Assembly: GCF_040362915.1 (NCBI RefSeq)
Contig: NZ_AP029612.1
Span: 2,911,001-2,975,000, forward strand
Source of the DNA: Sediminibacterium sp. KACHI17
Lineage (GTDB): Bacteria; Bacteroidota; Bacteroidia; Chitinophagales; Chitinophagaceae
Length of the DNA: 64,000 nt
Direction: 5' to 3'
Numbering within the stretch: the first letter of the stretch is position 1; each line of letters begins with the position of its first letter. Of this stretch, positions 26,189 through 35,639 are shown in pieces. The notes below the pieces were generated by a model. That model did not search any database. It was not told where the DNA came from and saw nothing but the letters and a program-made list of their open reading frames with translations. A program made the position numbers and the translations under genes.

Positions 26189-27448
26189 ATGAAGAAATCG
26201 AATAGGCTTACACTCTATATCATCATAGCCATGATCGCCGGTGTTATTCTTGGCTATTTTGTACATGATAACGCATCTGCTGAAACCATTCAGAGTTTTT
26301 CAAAGAATCTGAAGCTGTTTACAACCATTTTTCTTCGTCTCGTACAGATGATCATTGCCCCATTGGTATTTTCAACATTAGTTGTGGGGATCGCTAAACT
26401 TGGAGACTTGAAAACGGTAGGTCGTGTCGGAGGTAAAGCACTATTATGGTTTATCTCTGCTTCATTGGTGAGTTTATTATTAGGGATGTTATTGGTCAAC
26501 ATTTTTCAACCCGGGAAAGGAATTGACCTTAGCAATGCTGATATCTCGGGTGCGCAAGACCTTGTTGGTAAGACACAAGAATTCAGCATTCAGAAATTTG
26601 TGGAGCATGTGTTTCCGAAAAGTGTGATCGATGCAATGGCCACCAATGAAATATTACAGTTAGTAGTATTCAGTATCTTTTTTGGTGTGGCTACCGCTGC
26701 ATTGGGAGAAAAAGCCAAGATCGTTGTAAAAGGATTGGATGCTGTTGCGCATGTGATCCTGAAAATGGTTGGATATGTGATGAACTTTGCACCCATCGGT
26801 GTATTTGGAGCCATTGCTGCAGTTATTGCTACCAAAGGATTAGATGTGTTTATTTTTTACGGCAAATATCTCCTGTATTTCCTGATCGGTATTGCAGCAT
26901 TATGGGCAATATTGTTAACGGTAGGTTTTATCATTTTAGGTAAACGTTTGCCCGATCTCTTACGCCGTATTTTTCCGCCACTCATCATCGCATTTAGTAC
27001 TACGAGTAGTGAAGCAGTGTTTCCAAAGCTTACAGAAGAACTGGAAAGATTTGGCTGTAAGGATAAGATCGTATCCTTTATTCTTCCATTAGGTTATTCT
27101 TTCAATCTGGATGGAAGTATGATGTATATGACTTTCGCCAGTATCGCCATTGCACAAGCTTATGGTATACAACTTGATCTGGGAACACAATTGACCATGC
27201 TTATTGTACTCATGCTCACGAGTAAAGGGATTGCCGGTGTGCCACGTGCATCATTGGTTGTGGTAACTGCTACTTGTGCGATGTTCAATATCCCACCGGA
27301 AGGCATTGCACTTATCTTACCCATCGACCACTTTTGTGACATGTTTCGAACTGCTACCAATGTAGTAGGAAATGCATTGGCAACAAGTGTGGTAAGTAAA
27401 TGGGAAGGTGCATTGGATGAGCCTTCCGATATTTCAGTTTCTGCTTAA
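26189..27448 (+). CDS. DAACS-family dicarboxylate/amino acid:cation symporter
   Basis: This 419-residue protein is a glutamate/aspartate/C4-dicarboxylate carrier of the GltP/DctA family. Visible hallmarks are the serine-rich re-entrant loop TTSSEAVFPKL, the NLDGS motif in helix 7 (usual form NMDGT), the second hairpin KGIAGVPRASLVV, and the helix-8 substrate-site region DHFCDMFRTATNVVGN. It sits in the inner membrane and uses a proton or sodium gradient. Substrate specificity is not certain. DedA and MFS genes follow in the same direction, the first after 15 bp. Confidence 0.92.
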   Translation: MKKSNRLTLYIIIAMIAGVILGYFVHDNASAETIQSFSKNLKLFTTIFLRLVQMIIAPLVFSTLVVGIAKLGDLKTVGRVGGKALLWFISASLVSLLLGMLLVNIFQPGKGIDLSNADISGAQDLVGKTQEFSIQKFVEHVFPKSVIDAMATNEILQLVVFSIFFGVATAALGEKAKIVVKGLDAVAHVILKMVGYVMNFAPIGVFGAIAAVIATKGLDVFIFYGKYLLYFLIGIAALWAILLTVGFIILGKRLPDLLRRIFPPLIIAFSTTSSEAVFPKLTEELERFGCKDKIVSFILPLGYSFNLDGSMMYMTFASIAIAQAYGIQLDLGTQLTMLIVLMLTSKGIAGVPRASLVVVTATCAMFNIPPEGIALILPIDHFCDMFRTATNVVGNALATSVVSKWEGALDEPSDISVSA

Positions 27449-27463
27449 CCTAAGATTCATTCC

Positions 27464-28150
27464 ATGTTACAAATATTATTATCTGATTTTCACTGGAGTC
27501 AATTACTACAACCTCAGTTTTACATTGAACATGGAGGACTCTGGCTCATTTTATTTGTGGTTTTTGCAGAAACCGGTTTATTTGTAGGCTTCTTTTTACC
27601 GGGTGATAGTCTTCTGTTTGTTGCCGGTATCTACAGCAGTAACCTGGCAAATGAATTTATTCCTACCGGAAATGAATACCTGGATCTTTTATTATTGATG
27701 TTACTTATTTCCGCAGCCGGTATCGCCGGAAATACAGTCGGGTATTGGTTTGGACGAAAAGTTGGTCCGGCCATGTATAACTGGAAAGAAAATATACTCT
27801 TCAAAAGAAAATACCTCGAACAAGCACATGAGTTTTATGAGAAACATGGTGGTGGTGCCATCATTGTTGCTCGTTTTATTCCTATTGTAAGAACCTTCGC
27901 ACCGATTGTGGCAGGTATCGTTCAGATGGATAAAAAGAAATTTGTGTTCTTTAATATTATCGGATGCTTGGCATGGGTATTCAGTATGTTGTTTGCGGGA
28001 CATTTTCTGCAAAAATGGATATTGAATCAATTTGGTTTTGATCTGAAAGATCATCTGGAGGTAATTGTATTGGGTATTGTGCTGGTCACAACCGCACCGG
28101 TATTCATTAAACTGTTTGCAGGAAAAAAGAAGGATAACAAAGAAGCGTAA
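27464..28150 (+). CDS. DedA-family membrane protein
   Basis: This 228-residue protein has the DedA/SNARE-associated (VTT) signature: FAETGLFVGFFLPGDSLL near the N-terminus, the GNTVGYWFGRKVG segment, and FIPIVRTFAPIVAGI. Family members are membrane proteins, some shown to be lipid (undecaprenyl-phosphate or phosphatidylethanolamine) flippases, important for envelope and pH tolerance. It starts 15 bp after the DAACS gene, so co-transcription is likely. Confidence 0.92.
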   Translation: MLQILLSDFHWSQLLQPQFYIEHGGLWLILFVVFAETGLFVGFFLPGDSLLFVAGIYSSNLANEFIPTGNEYLDLLLLMLLISAAGIAGNTVGYWFGRKVGPAMYNWKENILFKRKYLEQAHEFYEKHGGGAIIVARFIPIVRTFAPIVAGIVQMDKKKFVFFNIIGCLAWVFSMLFAGHFLQKWILNQFGFDLKDHLEVIVLGIVLVTTAPVFIKLFAGKKKDNKEA

Positions 28151-28221
28151 CAAAATAATTGATATCTCTTTCAAGGTATCTAATACCAAGAATAGATCAT
28201 TCACTTTCCAAACTGCTTGTC

Positions 28222-29454
28222 ATGACCGAAAAAAAATACGGTGTTCTTTCCTTGCCCGTTATTGTTGCTGCACTAGGTTATTTTGTTGATATCTACGATC
28301 TCTTACTATTTACCATTGTCAAAAAACCCAGTATGCTGGGTGTTGGAGCAACAGATGCTACCATGCTGGTAGACAGTACACGTGTGATCAACTGGCAGAT
28401 GACCGGATTGTTACTTGGAGGGATCATTTGGGGGATGCTGGCAGACAAAAAAGGAAGACTCAGCGTATTATTCGGATCGATCATTTTATACTCTTTGGCG
28501 AATTTTGCTACAGGGTTTGTTCAAACAGTAAACCAGTATGCGGCTTGTAGATTTGTTGGTGGACTAGGTCTTGCAGGTGAGTTAGGTGCGGGTATTACAT
28601 TGGTGAGTGAATTGTTGCCTAAGCATAAAAGAGGTGTAGGTACATCACTGGTAGCCGGTATCGGATTAAGCGGCGCCGTAGCAGCATACTTCACCTATCA
28701 GTTCACTGATGATTGGCGTTTGTGTTATAAGATCGGGGGCGGATTAGGGATCGCACTATTATTACTACGCGTAAGTGTGGCCGAATCAGGCATGTTCAGA
28801 GAAGCGAAAGAACAAAAAGTGGTACGTGGCAATTTCTTCATGCTGATCAATAATGGTAAACGACTCAAAAAATATGTTTTCGCAATTCTGATCGGCTTAC
28901 CTACATGGTATGTGATCGGTATATTGGTCAATCAAAGTGATCGTTTTGGGAATACCATGTTTGGAAGTACTACCATTGACTCTGGAAGATCCATCATGTT
29001 TGCTTATGCAGCGATAGCGATCGGTGATATGTTGGTTGGATTGGTAAGTCAGTATTTCAAAAGCAGGAAAAAAGCGTTGCTGATCTATTATATGCTCACG
29101 ATCGTTGGGTTGGTTTTATTTTTTAGTGATTACAATCGATCGGATACAAGCATGTATGCTATCTGTACATTGCTAGGTTTTAGTACGGGCTTCTGGGCCA
29201 TTTTTGTAACGATGGGGGCTGAACAATTCGGCACCAATTTACGTGGAACAGCAGCTACTACGATTCCTAATATGGTGAGAGGTGCTTTACCATTGATCAA
29301 CATGATGTTCTTGGATCTTTTTCAGAAATCATGGGGATGGAGTTTGGTGTACAGCGGTATCATCACAGGTATTGTTGTAATGACGATCACACTGATTGCT
29401 TACTACTTTACCGAAGAGACCTTTCATAAAGATCTCAACTACGTTGAAGAATAA
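28222..29454 (+). CDS. MFS transporter
   Basis: The protein has about 410 residues and twelve predicted helices. The helix 2-3 loop GMLADKKGRLSVLFGS is the MFS signature, and a GGLGLAGELGAGITLVSEL segment is typical of the sugar/metabolite:H+ symporter branches. I chose ATG 28222 because the upstream extension (from 28159) is not hydrophobic and the helix-1 start (GYFVDIYDLLLF) then sits normally. The substrate is unknown. It follows dedA in the same direction. Confidence 0.88.
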   Translation: MTEKKYGVLSLPVIVAALGYFVDIYDLLLFTIVKKPSMLGVGATDATMLVDSTRVINWQMTGLLLGGIIWGMLADKKGRLSVLFGSIILYSLANFATGFVQTVNQYAACRFVGGLGLAGELGAGITLVSELLPKHKRGVGTSLVAGIGLSGAVAAYFTYQFTDDWRLCYKIGGGLGIALLLLRVSVAESGMFREAKEQKVVRGNFFMLINNGKRLKKYVFAILIGLPTWYVIGILVNQSDRFGNTMFGSTTIDSGRSIMFAYAAIAIGDMLVGLVSQYFKSRKKALLIYYMLTIVGLVLFFSDYNRSDTSMYAICTLLGFSTGFWAIFVTMGAEQFGTNLRGTAATTIPNMVRGALPLINMMFLDLFQKSWGWSLVYSGIITGIVVMTITLIAYYFTEETFHKDLNYVEE

Positions 29455-29557
29455 TAGTATTCCGTGTAATTTATTGCTTCTGTGGTGAATAAATGTGTTA
29501 CTCAGAGTATGTACAGCGTTTCACAGAGGTGATATCTATACTTCTTATCTTGCAGCT

Positions 29558-30571
29558 ATGAAATTCTTGGTCATTCGTTTTTCTTCTATCGGAGATATTG
29601 TATTGACAACACCGGCCATCCGTTGTTTGAAATTACAAGTACCCGACGCTGAAGTACATTTTTTGTCCAAGCAATCGATGAAAGCAGTTACTGAAGCCAA
29701 TCCTTATATCGATAAGTTTTATTATTTCTCTAGTGATCTCGATAGCTTGATCCAGGCTTTAAAAGCAGAGCAATACGATTACATCATCGACCTTCACAAA
29801 AATTTCAGAACCTGGCGCATAAAAAAAGCACTGAAAGTTCCGGTATTGTCTTACAATAAAGAGGTCATTGAAAAAGTATTACTCACAAGACTGCACATCA
29901 ATAAAATGGCAGGCCGACATATTGTGGATCGTTGTTTGGATACATTAGCACCACTTGGTGTTCAAAATGATGGGAAGGGAATGGACTATTTTATTCCTGC
30001 AACGGTGAGGGTAAAAGCTGAGGATCTTCCTTTATCGCATAGTGCGGGTTTTGTAGCCATTGTTATAGGCGCGAGTTATTATACCAAGAAACTGCCAGTT
30101 TATAAACTAAGGGAGCTTTGCGCCAAATTGCAGTACCCCATTATACTCGTGGGTGGAAAAGAAGATAAGCAAGAAGGAGAGGAGATCGCAAAAATTGATC
30201 CTGTTAAGATTTACAATGCTTGTGGCAAATTCAGTTTACATGAATCGGCAGATATCATTCGTCAATCCAAATTGGTGATATCGCATGATACCGGTATGCA
30301 ATACATTGCTTGTGCACTCAACAAATCTGTACTTGCTATTTGGGGAGGTACTTCACCTGCATTGGATGTAGAGCCTTATTATGGTACAGAACAATTACTA
30401 CAGCACAACAAACCTGCTTATCATAACTTCATCGTAAAAGGCTTGGCTTGTCAGCCTTGTTCTAATTATGGAACAAAGACTTGTCCGAGAGCACATTTTA
30501 AATGTATGCAGGATCAGGATATTAATTTGATCGTTGCTACTGCGGGTCAATATCTCACATCTATGGCATAA
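29558..30571 (+). CDS. Glycosyltransferase family 9 (heptosyltransferase-like)
   Basis: This protein of about 337 residues has the GT9 N-terminus MKFLVIRFSSIGDIVLTTPA and the C-terminal nucleotide-sugar region with SHDTGMQYIACAL and AIWGGTSP. It is of the ADP-heptose:LPS heptosyltransferase type, adding sugars to lipopolysaccharide core or similar glycans on the cytoplasmic face. A KTCPRAHFKCMQD Cys cluster lies near the C-terminus. The frame is open from 29495, but the GT9 start MKF at 29558 is the family-conserved N-terminus. TATCTTG just before it resembles a -7 element. Confidence 0.9.
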   Translation: MKFLVIRFSSIGDIVLTTPAIRCLKLQVPDAEVHFLSKQSMKAVTEANPYIDKFYYFSSDLDSLIQALKAEQYDYIIDLHKNFRTWRIKKALKVPVLSYNKEVIEKVLLTRLHINKMAGRHIVDRCLDTLAPLGVQNDGKGMDYFIPATVRVKAEDLPLSHSAGFVAIVIGASYYTKKLPVYKLRELCAKLQYPIILVGGKEDKQEGEEIAKIDPVKIYNACGKFSLHESADIIRQSKLVISHDTGMQYIACALNKSVLAIWGGTSPALDVEPYYGTEQLLQHNKPAYHNFIVKGLACQPCSNYGTKTCPRAHFKCMQDQDINLIVATAGQYLTSMA

Positions 30572-30607
30572 AAAAAGAGCCCCGAAATTTCGGAGCCCTT
30601 TCTTTAT
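30572..30607. terminator. Bidirectional terminator between convergent genes
   Basis: The stem GAGCCCCGAAA/TTTCGGAGCCC has two mismatches, with A-rich left and T-rich right flanks. It serves the GT9 gene (+) and the barrel gene (-). Confidence 0.65.
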
Positions 30608-30622
30608 TACCAAAACCAACTA

Positions 30623-33076
30623 TTATCCTTTGATACGTTTTGCTTCACTTTCCAATCCGGTCTGACGTTGACGTGCAGCTTTTACTTGGTTGTTACCAAA
30701 TCTCCAGGAGAATGCCAAGCGTACAGTACGACTTTCATTCTGACCACGTCCATTGATGAACAATCCACCAAAATTACTGGTAGCAGTCCATGGATTGGTA
30801 AAGAAGATATCCGTTACACTAAGTTTTAATGTGCCTTGTTTTTTCAAGATCTGTTTTTGGAATCCAAGATCCAATCCACCCAATGATTTTGTTCTCCAGG
30901 TTGCACCCCAAACATTCGGACCACTGAACCAACCACTCAACTCTGCATTGTATCCTTTGCCTAAAGTGAATGTATGTTGCATATAAGCTCCAAACATTGG
31001 GATTTCAGTTTTCACCTCATTGGCGCCGATCTTTCCTTTAAACATCTGATAGTTGTACCAAACATTTGCATAACCATTCCACCACTTTGCAATCGGTAAA
31101 GGAGAACCGATACTGAAACTCAGGATACGTTGTGTTGCCAGGTTTCTTTGTTGTACATAAGTGGCATTATTGGTAGTGTCGGTTGTTTGTGTCGCAAAAT
31201 CTTTGACATGGCTATAACCAATCGTGGTGTTCAACATGTATTTGAAAGTATGCGATAATTCAATCGTATTGGTATACTGCGGACGTAAGAACGCATTTCC
31301 TTTTTCGTAGGTCAACTCATCTAATTTGTTCTCAAATGGATTCAGATCCTGATAAGTCGGACGATCGATACGACGGCTAAAGGTTAAATTCAAGGTGTTC
31401 TTCTGGTCAACAGTCCAGGTTAACGCTGCACTTGGGAAGAAATCCAGATAGCTGCGTTTAACAGTGTTATCAGCTTGAATCACACCATCAGCTCTGGTCA
31501 ACACACCTTCGCTATTGGTTTGTTCCATACGTAAACCTGTTTGTAAACTCCATTTTGGACTGAACTGACGCTGATAGTTTACATAAGCAGCATTCACATT
31601 TTCATTATAAGTAAAGCTGTTACTTCTGCTTAAGATTTTTACTGGAACTCCATTGATGTCATTGAAGAAATCAAATGTATTTTTTGTCTTTACATAAGAG
31701 AACTTAGCACCATATCCTAATTTACCTTTCCATTTTGGTTGATCTACGTCCACTTTAGCAGTATAGATATCAATATCGGTAGGAGTATAGTTACGGTTGA
31801 TCACTTGTGATAACATATTACCTGTGTTGTCAAGGTAATTGTTAGGTTGATAGCTTCTGCCGGTACCACGGAATAAACCATAGTCAGCATCAAAGTTGAT
31901 CTCTTTACCACTGGTATCAGCATAACGATAGTTGATATTGGAATTCATATTCGTTCTGCTACCGGGAATGGTATTCAAAGCCACCAGTTTTTTTACAAAC
32001 TGCTTGGTCGGATTATAAGAGATGTTGGTATTACTTTCACTGGTCCAGTCATTATCACTAAAGTTGGTGGTAACGAGAAAGCCTAAAGTATTCTTACTGT
32101 TAAGAAACAGATCGGCACCCAATTTCGCATTCACACTCTTATTGTTACTCCAGTTTGTACTTTTCTGATCATAAACAGAGTCTCTTTGTACACGATACAG
32201 ATCTAAGGTATTCTCATAGCGACCGATATTGATTCCAACATTGCTGAACAAGTTCACTTTTTTATCGCGATAGTTCAAGCTAACAGAGCCATTACCTTTC
32301 GGCGTAACACCTTGTACCAATCCCATATTTACAGAACCGTTGGTGCCATATCTTTTATTCTTCTTTAAACGAATATTGATGATACCGGCATTACCACTCG
32401 CATCATAACGAGCACTCGGATTACTGATCATTTCAATTGCTTCAACATCATTGCTGTTGATGCTTTTTAAATAAGCAGCTAGGTCCTGACTACCTAACTG
32501 GGTCATCTTTCCATCAACATAAATACGTACACCGGTCTTTCCTTTCATGGAAATATTCTCATTATTATCTACTTGGATACCCGGACTTTTTTGTAATAAT
32601 TCCAATGCATTACTACCGGTAGCATTGATGCTATTCTCAACATTGAAAACAGTTTTATCTGCCTTGATTTCGATCATTGGCTTACGGGAAGTAACTGTTA
32701 CATCCTGCAGTTTAGTAGCTGCGGGTTGTAATGTGATACTGCCTGCATCAAATCCTTGACCGTTTTTTACTTCAAATACAGGAGAATATGTTCTTTCAAA
32801 ACCGATCATTACATAACTCAGCAAGTATTTTCCTTCTTTGCCATATACCATTTCAAATGCACCATTGGCATCTGTAACATCTGCTTTTACGAGGGAACTG
32901 TCTGTAGACTTTAGTAAGGATACAGTAACGGACTGTAATGCTTTGCCACTGTTATCACTGATCTTTCCTTTAATAGTACTGCTGGTTTGCGCGATAGCGG
33001 TGTTCAATAATGAACTCAATCCGATCACAGCCGCAGTTAAAATCCTTCTCATTTTATTGTTGTTTAGGTTGCTCAA
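30623..33076 (-). CDS. Outer-membrane beta-barrel protein, TonB-receptor-like with CarboxypepD_reg domain
   Basis: This 817-residue protein has a signal (hydrophobic run ending NTAIAQ). Next is a carboxypeptidase-regulatory-like domain (about 30-120, with IKGKISDNSGKALQSVTV), a plug domain with LLQKSPGIQVDNNENISM, and a long C-terminal barrel of the OMP_b-brl_3 type ending in a strand with RLAFSWRFG. Such proteins are TonB-dependent-receptor relatives for uptake or secretion. A SusD-like partner is absent, so polysaccharide import is not indicated. A downstream Met at codon 9 is another possible start. Confidence 0.88.
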   Translation of the reverse strand: MSNLNNNKMRRILTAAVIGLSSLLNTAIAQTSSTIKGKISDNSGKALQSVTVSLLKSTDSSLVKADVTDANGAFEMVYGKEGKYLLSYVMIGFERTYSPVFEVKNGQGFDAGSITLQPAATKLQDVTVTSRKPMIEIKADKTVFNVENSINATGSNALELLQKSPGIQVDNNENISMKGKTGVRIYVDGKMTQLGSQDLAAYLKSINSNDVEAIEMISNPSARYDASGNAGIINIRLKKNKRYGTNGSVNMGLVQGVTPKGNGSVSLNYRDKKVNLFSNVGINIGRYENTLDLYRVQRDSVYDQKSTNWSNNKSVNAKLGADLFLNSKNTLGFLVTTNFSDNDWTSESNTNISYNPTKQFVKKLVALNTIPGSRTNMNSNINYRYADTSGKEINFDADYGLFRGTGRSYQPNNYLDNTGNMLSQVINRNYTPTDIDIYTAKVDVDQPKWKGKLGYGAKFSYVKTKNTFDFFNDINGVPVKILSRSNSFTYNENVNAAYVNYQRQFSPKWSLQTGLRMEQTNSEGVLTRADGVIQADNTVKRSYLDFFPSAALTWTVDQKNTLNLTFSRRIDRPTYQDLNPFENKLDELTYEKGNAFLRPQYTNTIELSHTFKYMLNTTIGYSHVKDFATQTTDTTNNATYVQQRNLATQRILSFSIGSPLPIAKWWNGYANVWYNYQMFKGKIGANEVKTEIPMFGAYMQHTFTLGKGYNAELSGWFSGPNVWGATWRTKSLGGLDLGFQKQILKKQGTLKLSVTDIFFTNPWTATSNFGGLFINGRGQNESRTVRLAFSWRFGNNQVKAARQRQTGLESEAKRIKG

Positions 33077-33167
33077 TCAGACGCAAAGCACTTAAGAATG
33101 TTACAGCTGAGTGGGTTGTTTCGGGATGAGCAGTGACAAAGGCATGACAAGCGGTCGCAGGTCGAGA

Positions 33168-33203
33168 TAAAAAAATCCCTGTCTGTTTTTTACAGACAGG
33201 GAT
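33168..33203 (-). terminator. Terminator of malate dehydrogenase gene
   Basis: The perfect 11-bp stem ATCCCTGTCTG/CAGACAGGGAT is followed by seven T on the minus strand. Confidence 0.92.
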
Positions 33204-33241
33204 GTATGTACAAACGGTTCAATAAAAGGATGAACAGCAGC

Positions 33242-34171
33242 TTATAAAGTCTTCAACACATCATTCATGCTTCTCACTGCTTCAGCACTCTTGTTGAATA
33301 AAGCTTGTTCTTCTTCATTCAATTTAAAGTCGATGATCTTTTCCCAACCATTCTTACCGATCACCACAGGAACACCTAAACAGATATCTTTTTGTCCGTA
33401 TTCACCTTCCAGACTTACGCAGCAGGTAAACAATTTCTTTTCATCACGCAGAATGCTTTCTACCAGTGCTGCTCCAGCTGCTCCCGGTGCATACCATGCA
33501 GAAGTACCGATCAGTTTGGTTAACGTAGCACCACCAACCATGGTATCCGCCACGATTTGCTTTTGCTGTTCTTCTGTTAGGAAATTAGTAACAGGTGCAC
33601 TATTCCAAGTAGCCAAACGGATCAATGGAATCATAGTGGTATCACCATGCCCACCTACTACTACTGCATTAAGATCAGCAGGACTGCAACCCAGGTGCTG
33701 ACTCAATTGATATTTGAAACGGGCGCTATCCAATGTACCACCCATACCGATGATTCTGTTTTTAGGTAAACCTGTAGATTGTAATGCCAGATATGTCATA
33801 GTATCCATCGGATTACTGATCACGATGATGATGGCATTAGGGGAATACTTCAGGATGTTTTCACACACACCTTTTACGATACCGGCATTGGTACCGATCA
33901 GTTCTTCACGTGTCATACCCGGTTTGCGAGGCAAACCTGAAGTGATCACAACTACATCTGAACCAGCAGTCTTTGAATAATCATTGGTGCTGCCGGTAAT
34001 ACGGGTGTCAAAACCCAGCAAAGCAGCGGTTTGCATCATGTCTTGTGCCTTACCTTCGGCCAGACCTTCTTTAATATCCAGTAATACCAATTCTTCGGCC
34101 AATGCGGCGCGTGCAATATTGTCGGCACAAGTAGCTCCTACGGCTCCGGCACCTACTACGGTTACTTTCAT
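33242..34171 (-). CDS. mdh: Malate dehydrogenase
   Basis: This 309-residue NAD-dependent enzyme of the lactate/malate dehydrogenase family oxidises malate to oxaloacetate in the citric-acid cycle. The Rossmann motif is GAGAVG, near residue 7. Active-site residues (numbered from the ATG) are R82 and R88 in LPRKPGMTR, D148 and R151 in TLDSARF, and H175 in GGHGDT. The Arg at 82 fits malate rather than lactate specificity. A TTG two codons upstream is open, but ATG 34171 matches the family N-terminus MKVTVVGAG. A perfect -7 element lies about 39 bp upstream. Confidence 0.96.
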   Translation of the reverse strand: MKVTVVGAGAVGATCADNIARAALAEELVLLDIKEGLAEGKAQDMMQTAALLGFDTRITGSTNDYSKTAGSDVVVITSGLPRKPGMTREELIGTNAGIVKGVCENILKYSPNAIIIVISNPMDTMTYLALQSTGLPKNRIIGMGGTLDSARFKYQLSQHLGCSPADLNAVVVGGHGDTTMIPLIRLATWNSAPVTNFLTEEQQKQIVADTMVGGATLTKLIGTSAWYAPGAAGAALVESILRDEKKLFTCCVSLEGEYGQKDICLGVPVVIGKNGWEKIIDFKLNEEEQALFNKSAEAVRSMNDVLKTL

Positions 34172-34209
34172 AAACAATGATTATTTAAAGTGAGGAATTT
34201 TTTCCGCTG

Positions 34210-34217
34210 CAAAGGTA
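34210..34217 (-). promoter_or_regulatory. -7 promoter element of mdh
   Basis: TACCTTTG on the minus strand, about 39 bp before the ATG. No clear -33 TTG was found. Confidence 0.5.
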
Positions 34218-34305
34218 AGGGTTGGCAGTCGTTTGTTGACGACGTTTCAGGCTTTTTGACACCACTGTGGATAGCAGTTTAACAAACTTTTCCTGTCAGC
34301 CCTTT

Positions 34306-34827
34306 TTATTGCTTATACTCTTTAAGAAGGCCTAATAACTCAGGCATTTCCACACCTCCTTCATAAGCTTTTATGTAGTTGCCTTTTTTATCATACACAG
34401 CTACATAGGGAGTATATTTTACCTGAAAAAAAGAAGGAATACCATAATTCGGGTCTCGACCCACTTTGAGGTTTTTATGGTTAAAAAAACCATACTCCTG
34501 CGCAAAGCCTTTGATATCTGCCATTTCACGATAACTCACCCAAAGAATAAAACTATTTTTCAGGCTGTCCATCACAGCCATCATTTCTTTGGCTTCATGT
34601 TGGCAATGACCACAATCCGGACTGAAATACACAATGATCGTAAAATCGGAAGCAGGCAGCTCTTGCTTGGTAAACCAAGTGCTATCGGTTTGCAGGATCG
34701 TGAATTCAGGTAATTTTTTTGTCTTTAGGAAAGGAGGCTGGTCTTCAGAAGAGTTTTGCGCATAAGACATCAAGCCTGTCAGTGACACTAAAAGTGTAAA
34801 GAAAATTTTTTTCATGGTTATTTTCAT
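34306..34827 (-). CDS. Secreted thioredoxin-fold protein (TlpA-like)
   Basis: This 173-residue protein has a signal peptide (ending SYAQ) and a thioredoxin fold with the redox motif C72-G-H-C75 in SPDCGHCQHE. A cis-Pro region follows (IPSFFQVKYTPYVAV). It probably acts as a periplasmic thiol-disulfide reductase. Its start codon overlaps the stop of the ABC ATPase (ATGA at 34827-34824), indicating translational coupling, which supports the first Met over a second Met four codons later. The functional link with the ATPase is not obvious. Confidence 0.85.
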   Translation of the reverse strand: MKITMKKIFFTLLVSLTGLMSYAQNSSEDQPPFLKTKKLPEFTILQTDSTWFTKQELPASDFTIIVYFSPDCGHCQHEAKEMMAVMDSLKNSFILWVSYREMADIKGFAQEYGFFNHKNLKVGRDPNYGIPSFFQVKYTPYVAVYDKKGNYIKAYEGGVEMPELLGLLKEYKQ

Positions 34828-35615
34828 TGACCGTTTTTACCATTTGCTGCTTTTGCCTCCATCATCCGCATTTCTTTTGCATCTTGTAAGAATTCGGATG
34901 CAAAGATGAATTTATTGAGTAACTCATCTTTACTGAAAATGATGTCTTTGTTAGATCCTTCCCATTGTTTTCTTCCCTGATGTAAATAAACAATATGGTC
35001 ACCAATCTCCATTACACTATTCATATCATGTGTTACAACAATGGTCGTGATATTGTATTCCTCTGTGATCTCTTTGATCAAACGATCGATCACCATAGAT
35101 GTTTGTGGATCCAACCCTGAATTGGGTTCATCGCAGAACAGATATTTAGGGTTGAGTACAATCGCACGGGCGATACCAACTCTTTTTTTCATTCCTCCAC
35201 TGATCTCGGAAGGATATCGCTTATGGGCATCTTTCAGGTTCACACGATCCAACACCTCGTTCACTCTTTTCTTTTTCTCTGCTACAGACCAATTGGTAAA
35301 CATATCTAGCGGAAACAAAACATTCTGCTCAACGGTCATTGAATCGAATAAAGCAGTACCCTGAAACAGCATGCCAATTTGCTGACGCAATAATTTTCTT
35401 TCATCATTATTCATCAACAGCATATCTGTTCCATCATAAAGGATCTCGCCAATTTCAGGACGAAACAATCCAACCATACATTTGGTGAGTACGGTTTTAC
35501 CACTGCCACTGGTACCGATGATCAGGTTACACTTTCCAGCTTCCATCACTGCACTGATATCTTCAAGGATAGTGCGCTCTCCAAAAATCTTCTTTATGTT
35601 TTTGATCTCGATCAT
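34824..35615 (-). CDS. ABC transporter ATPase, MlaF-type
   Basis: This 263-residue nucleotide-binding subunit has Walker A GTSGSGKT (34-41), signature EISGGMKKRVG, Walker B LFCDEPNSGLD and a switch His in VVTHDM. The SGGMKKR signature is characteristic of MlaF, the ATPase of the Mla phospholipid/retrograde lipid transport system. No permease lies beside it; an MlaE-family permease is at 48729. It is followed by the thioredoxin-fold gene with a 4-bp overlap. The MlaF assignment rests on motif resemblance. Confidence 0.88.
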   Translation of the reverse strand: MIEIKNIKKIFGERTILEDISAVMEAGKCNLIIGTSGSGKTVLTKCMVGLFRPEIGEILYDGTDMLLMNNDERKLLRQQIGMLFQGTALFDSMTVEQNVLFPLDMFTNWSVAEKKKRVNEVLDRVNLKDAHKRYPSEISGGMKKRVGIARAIVLNPKYLFCDEPNSGLDPQTSMVIDRLIKEITEEYNITTIVVTHDMNSVMEIGDHIVYLHQGRKQWEGSNKDIIFSKDELLNKFIFASEFLQDAKEMRMMEAKAANGKNGQ

Positions 35616-35639
35616 GTGACTGCAAACTAATCTTTTGTT

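Noticed and set aside
30623..33076. SusC-type polysaccharide utilisation locus
   Set aside because: There is no SusD gene or glycoside hydrolase nearby, and the barrel belongs to the OMP_b-brl_3 type rather than SusC.
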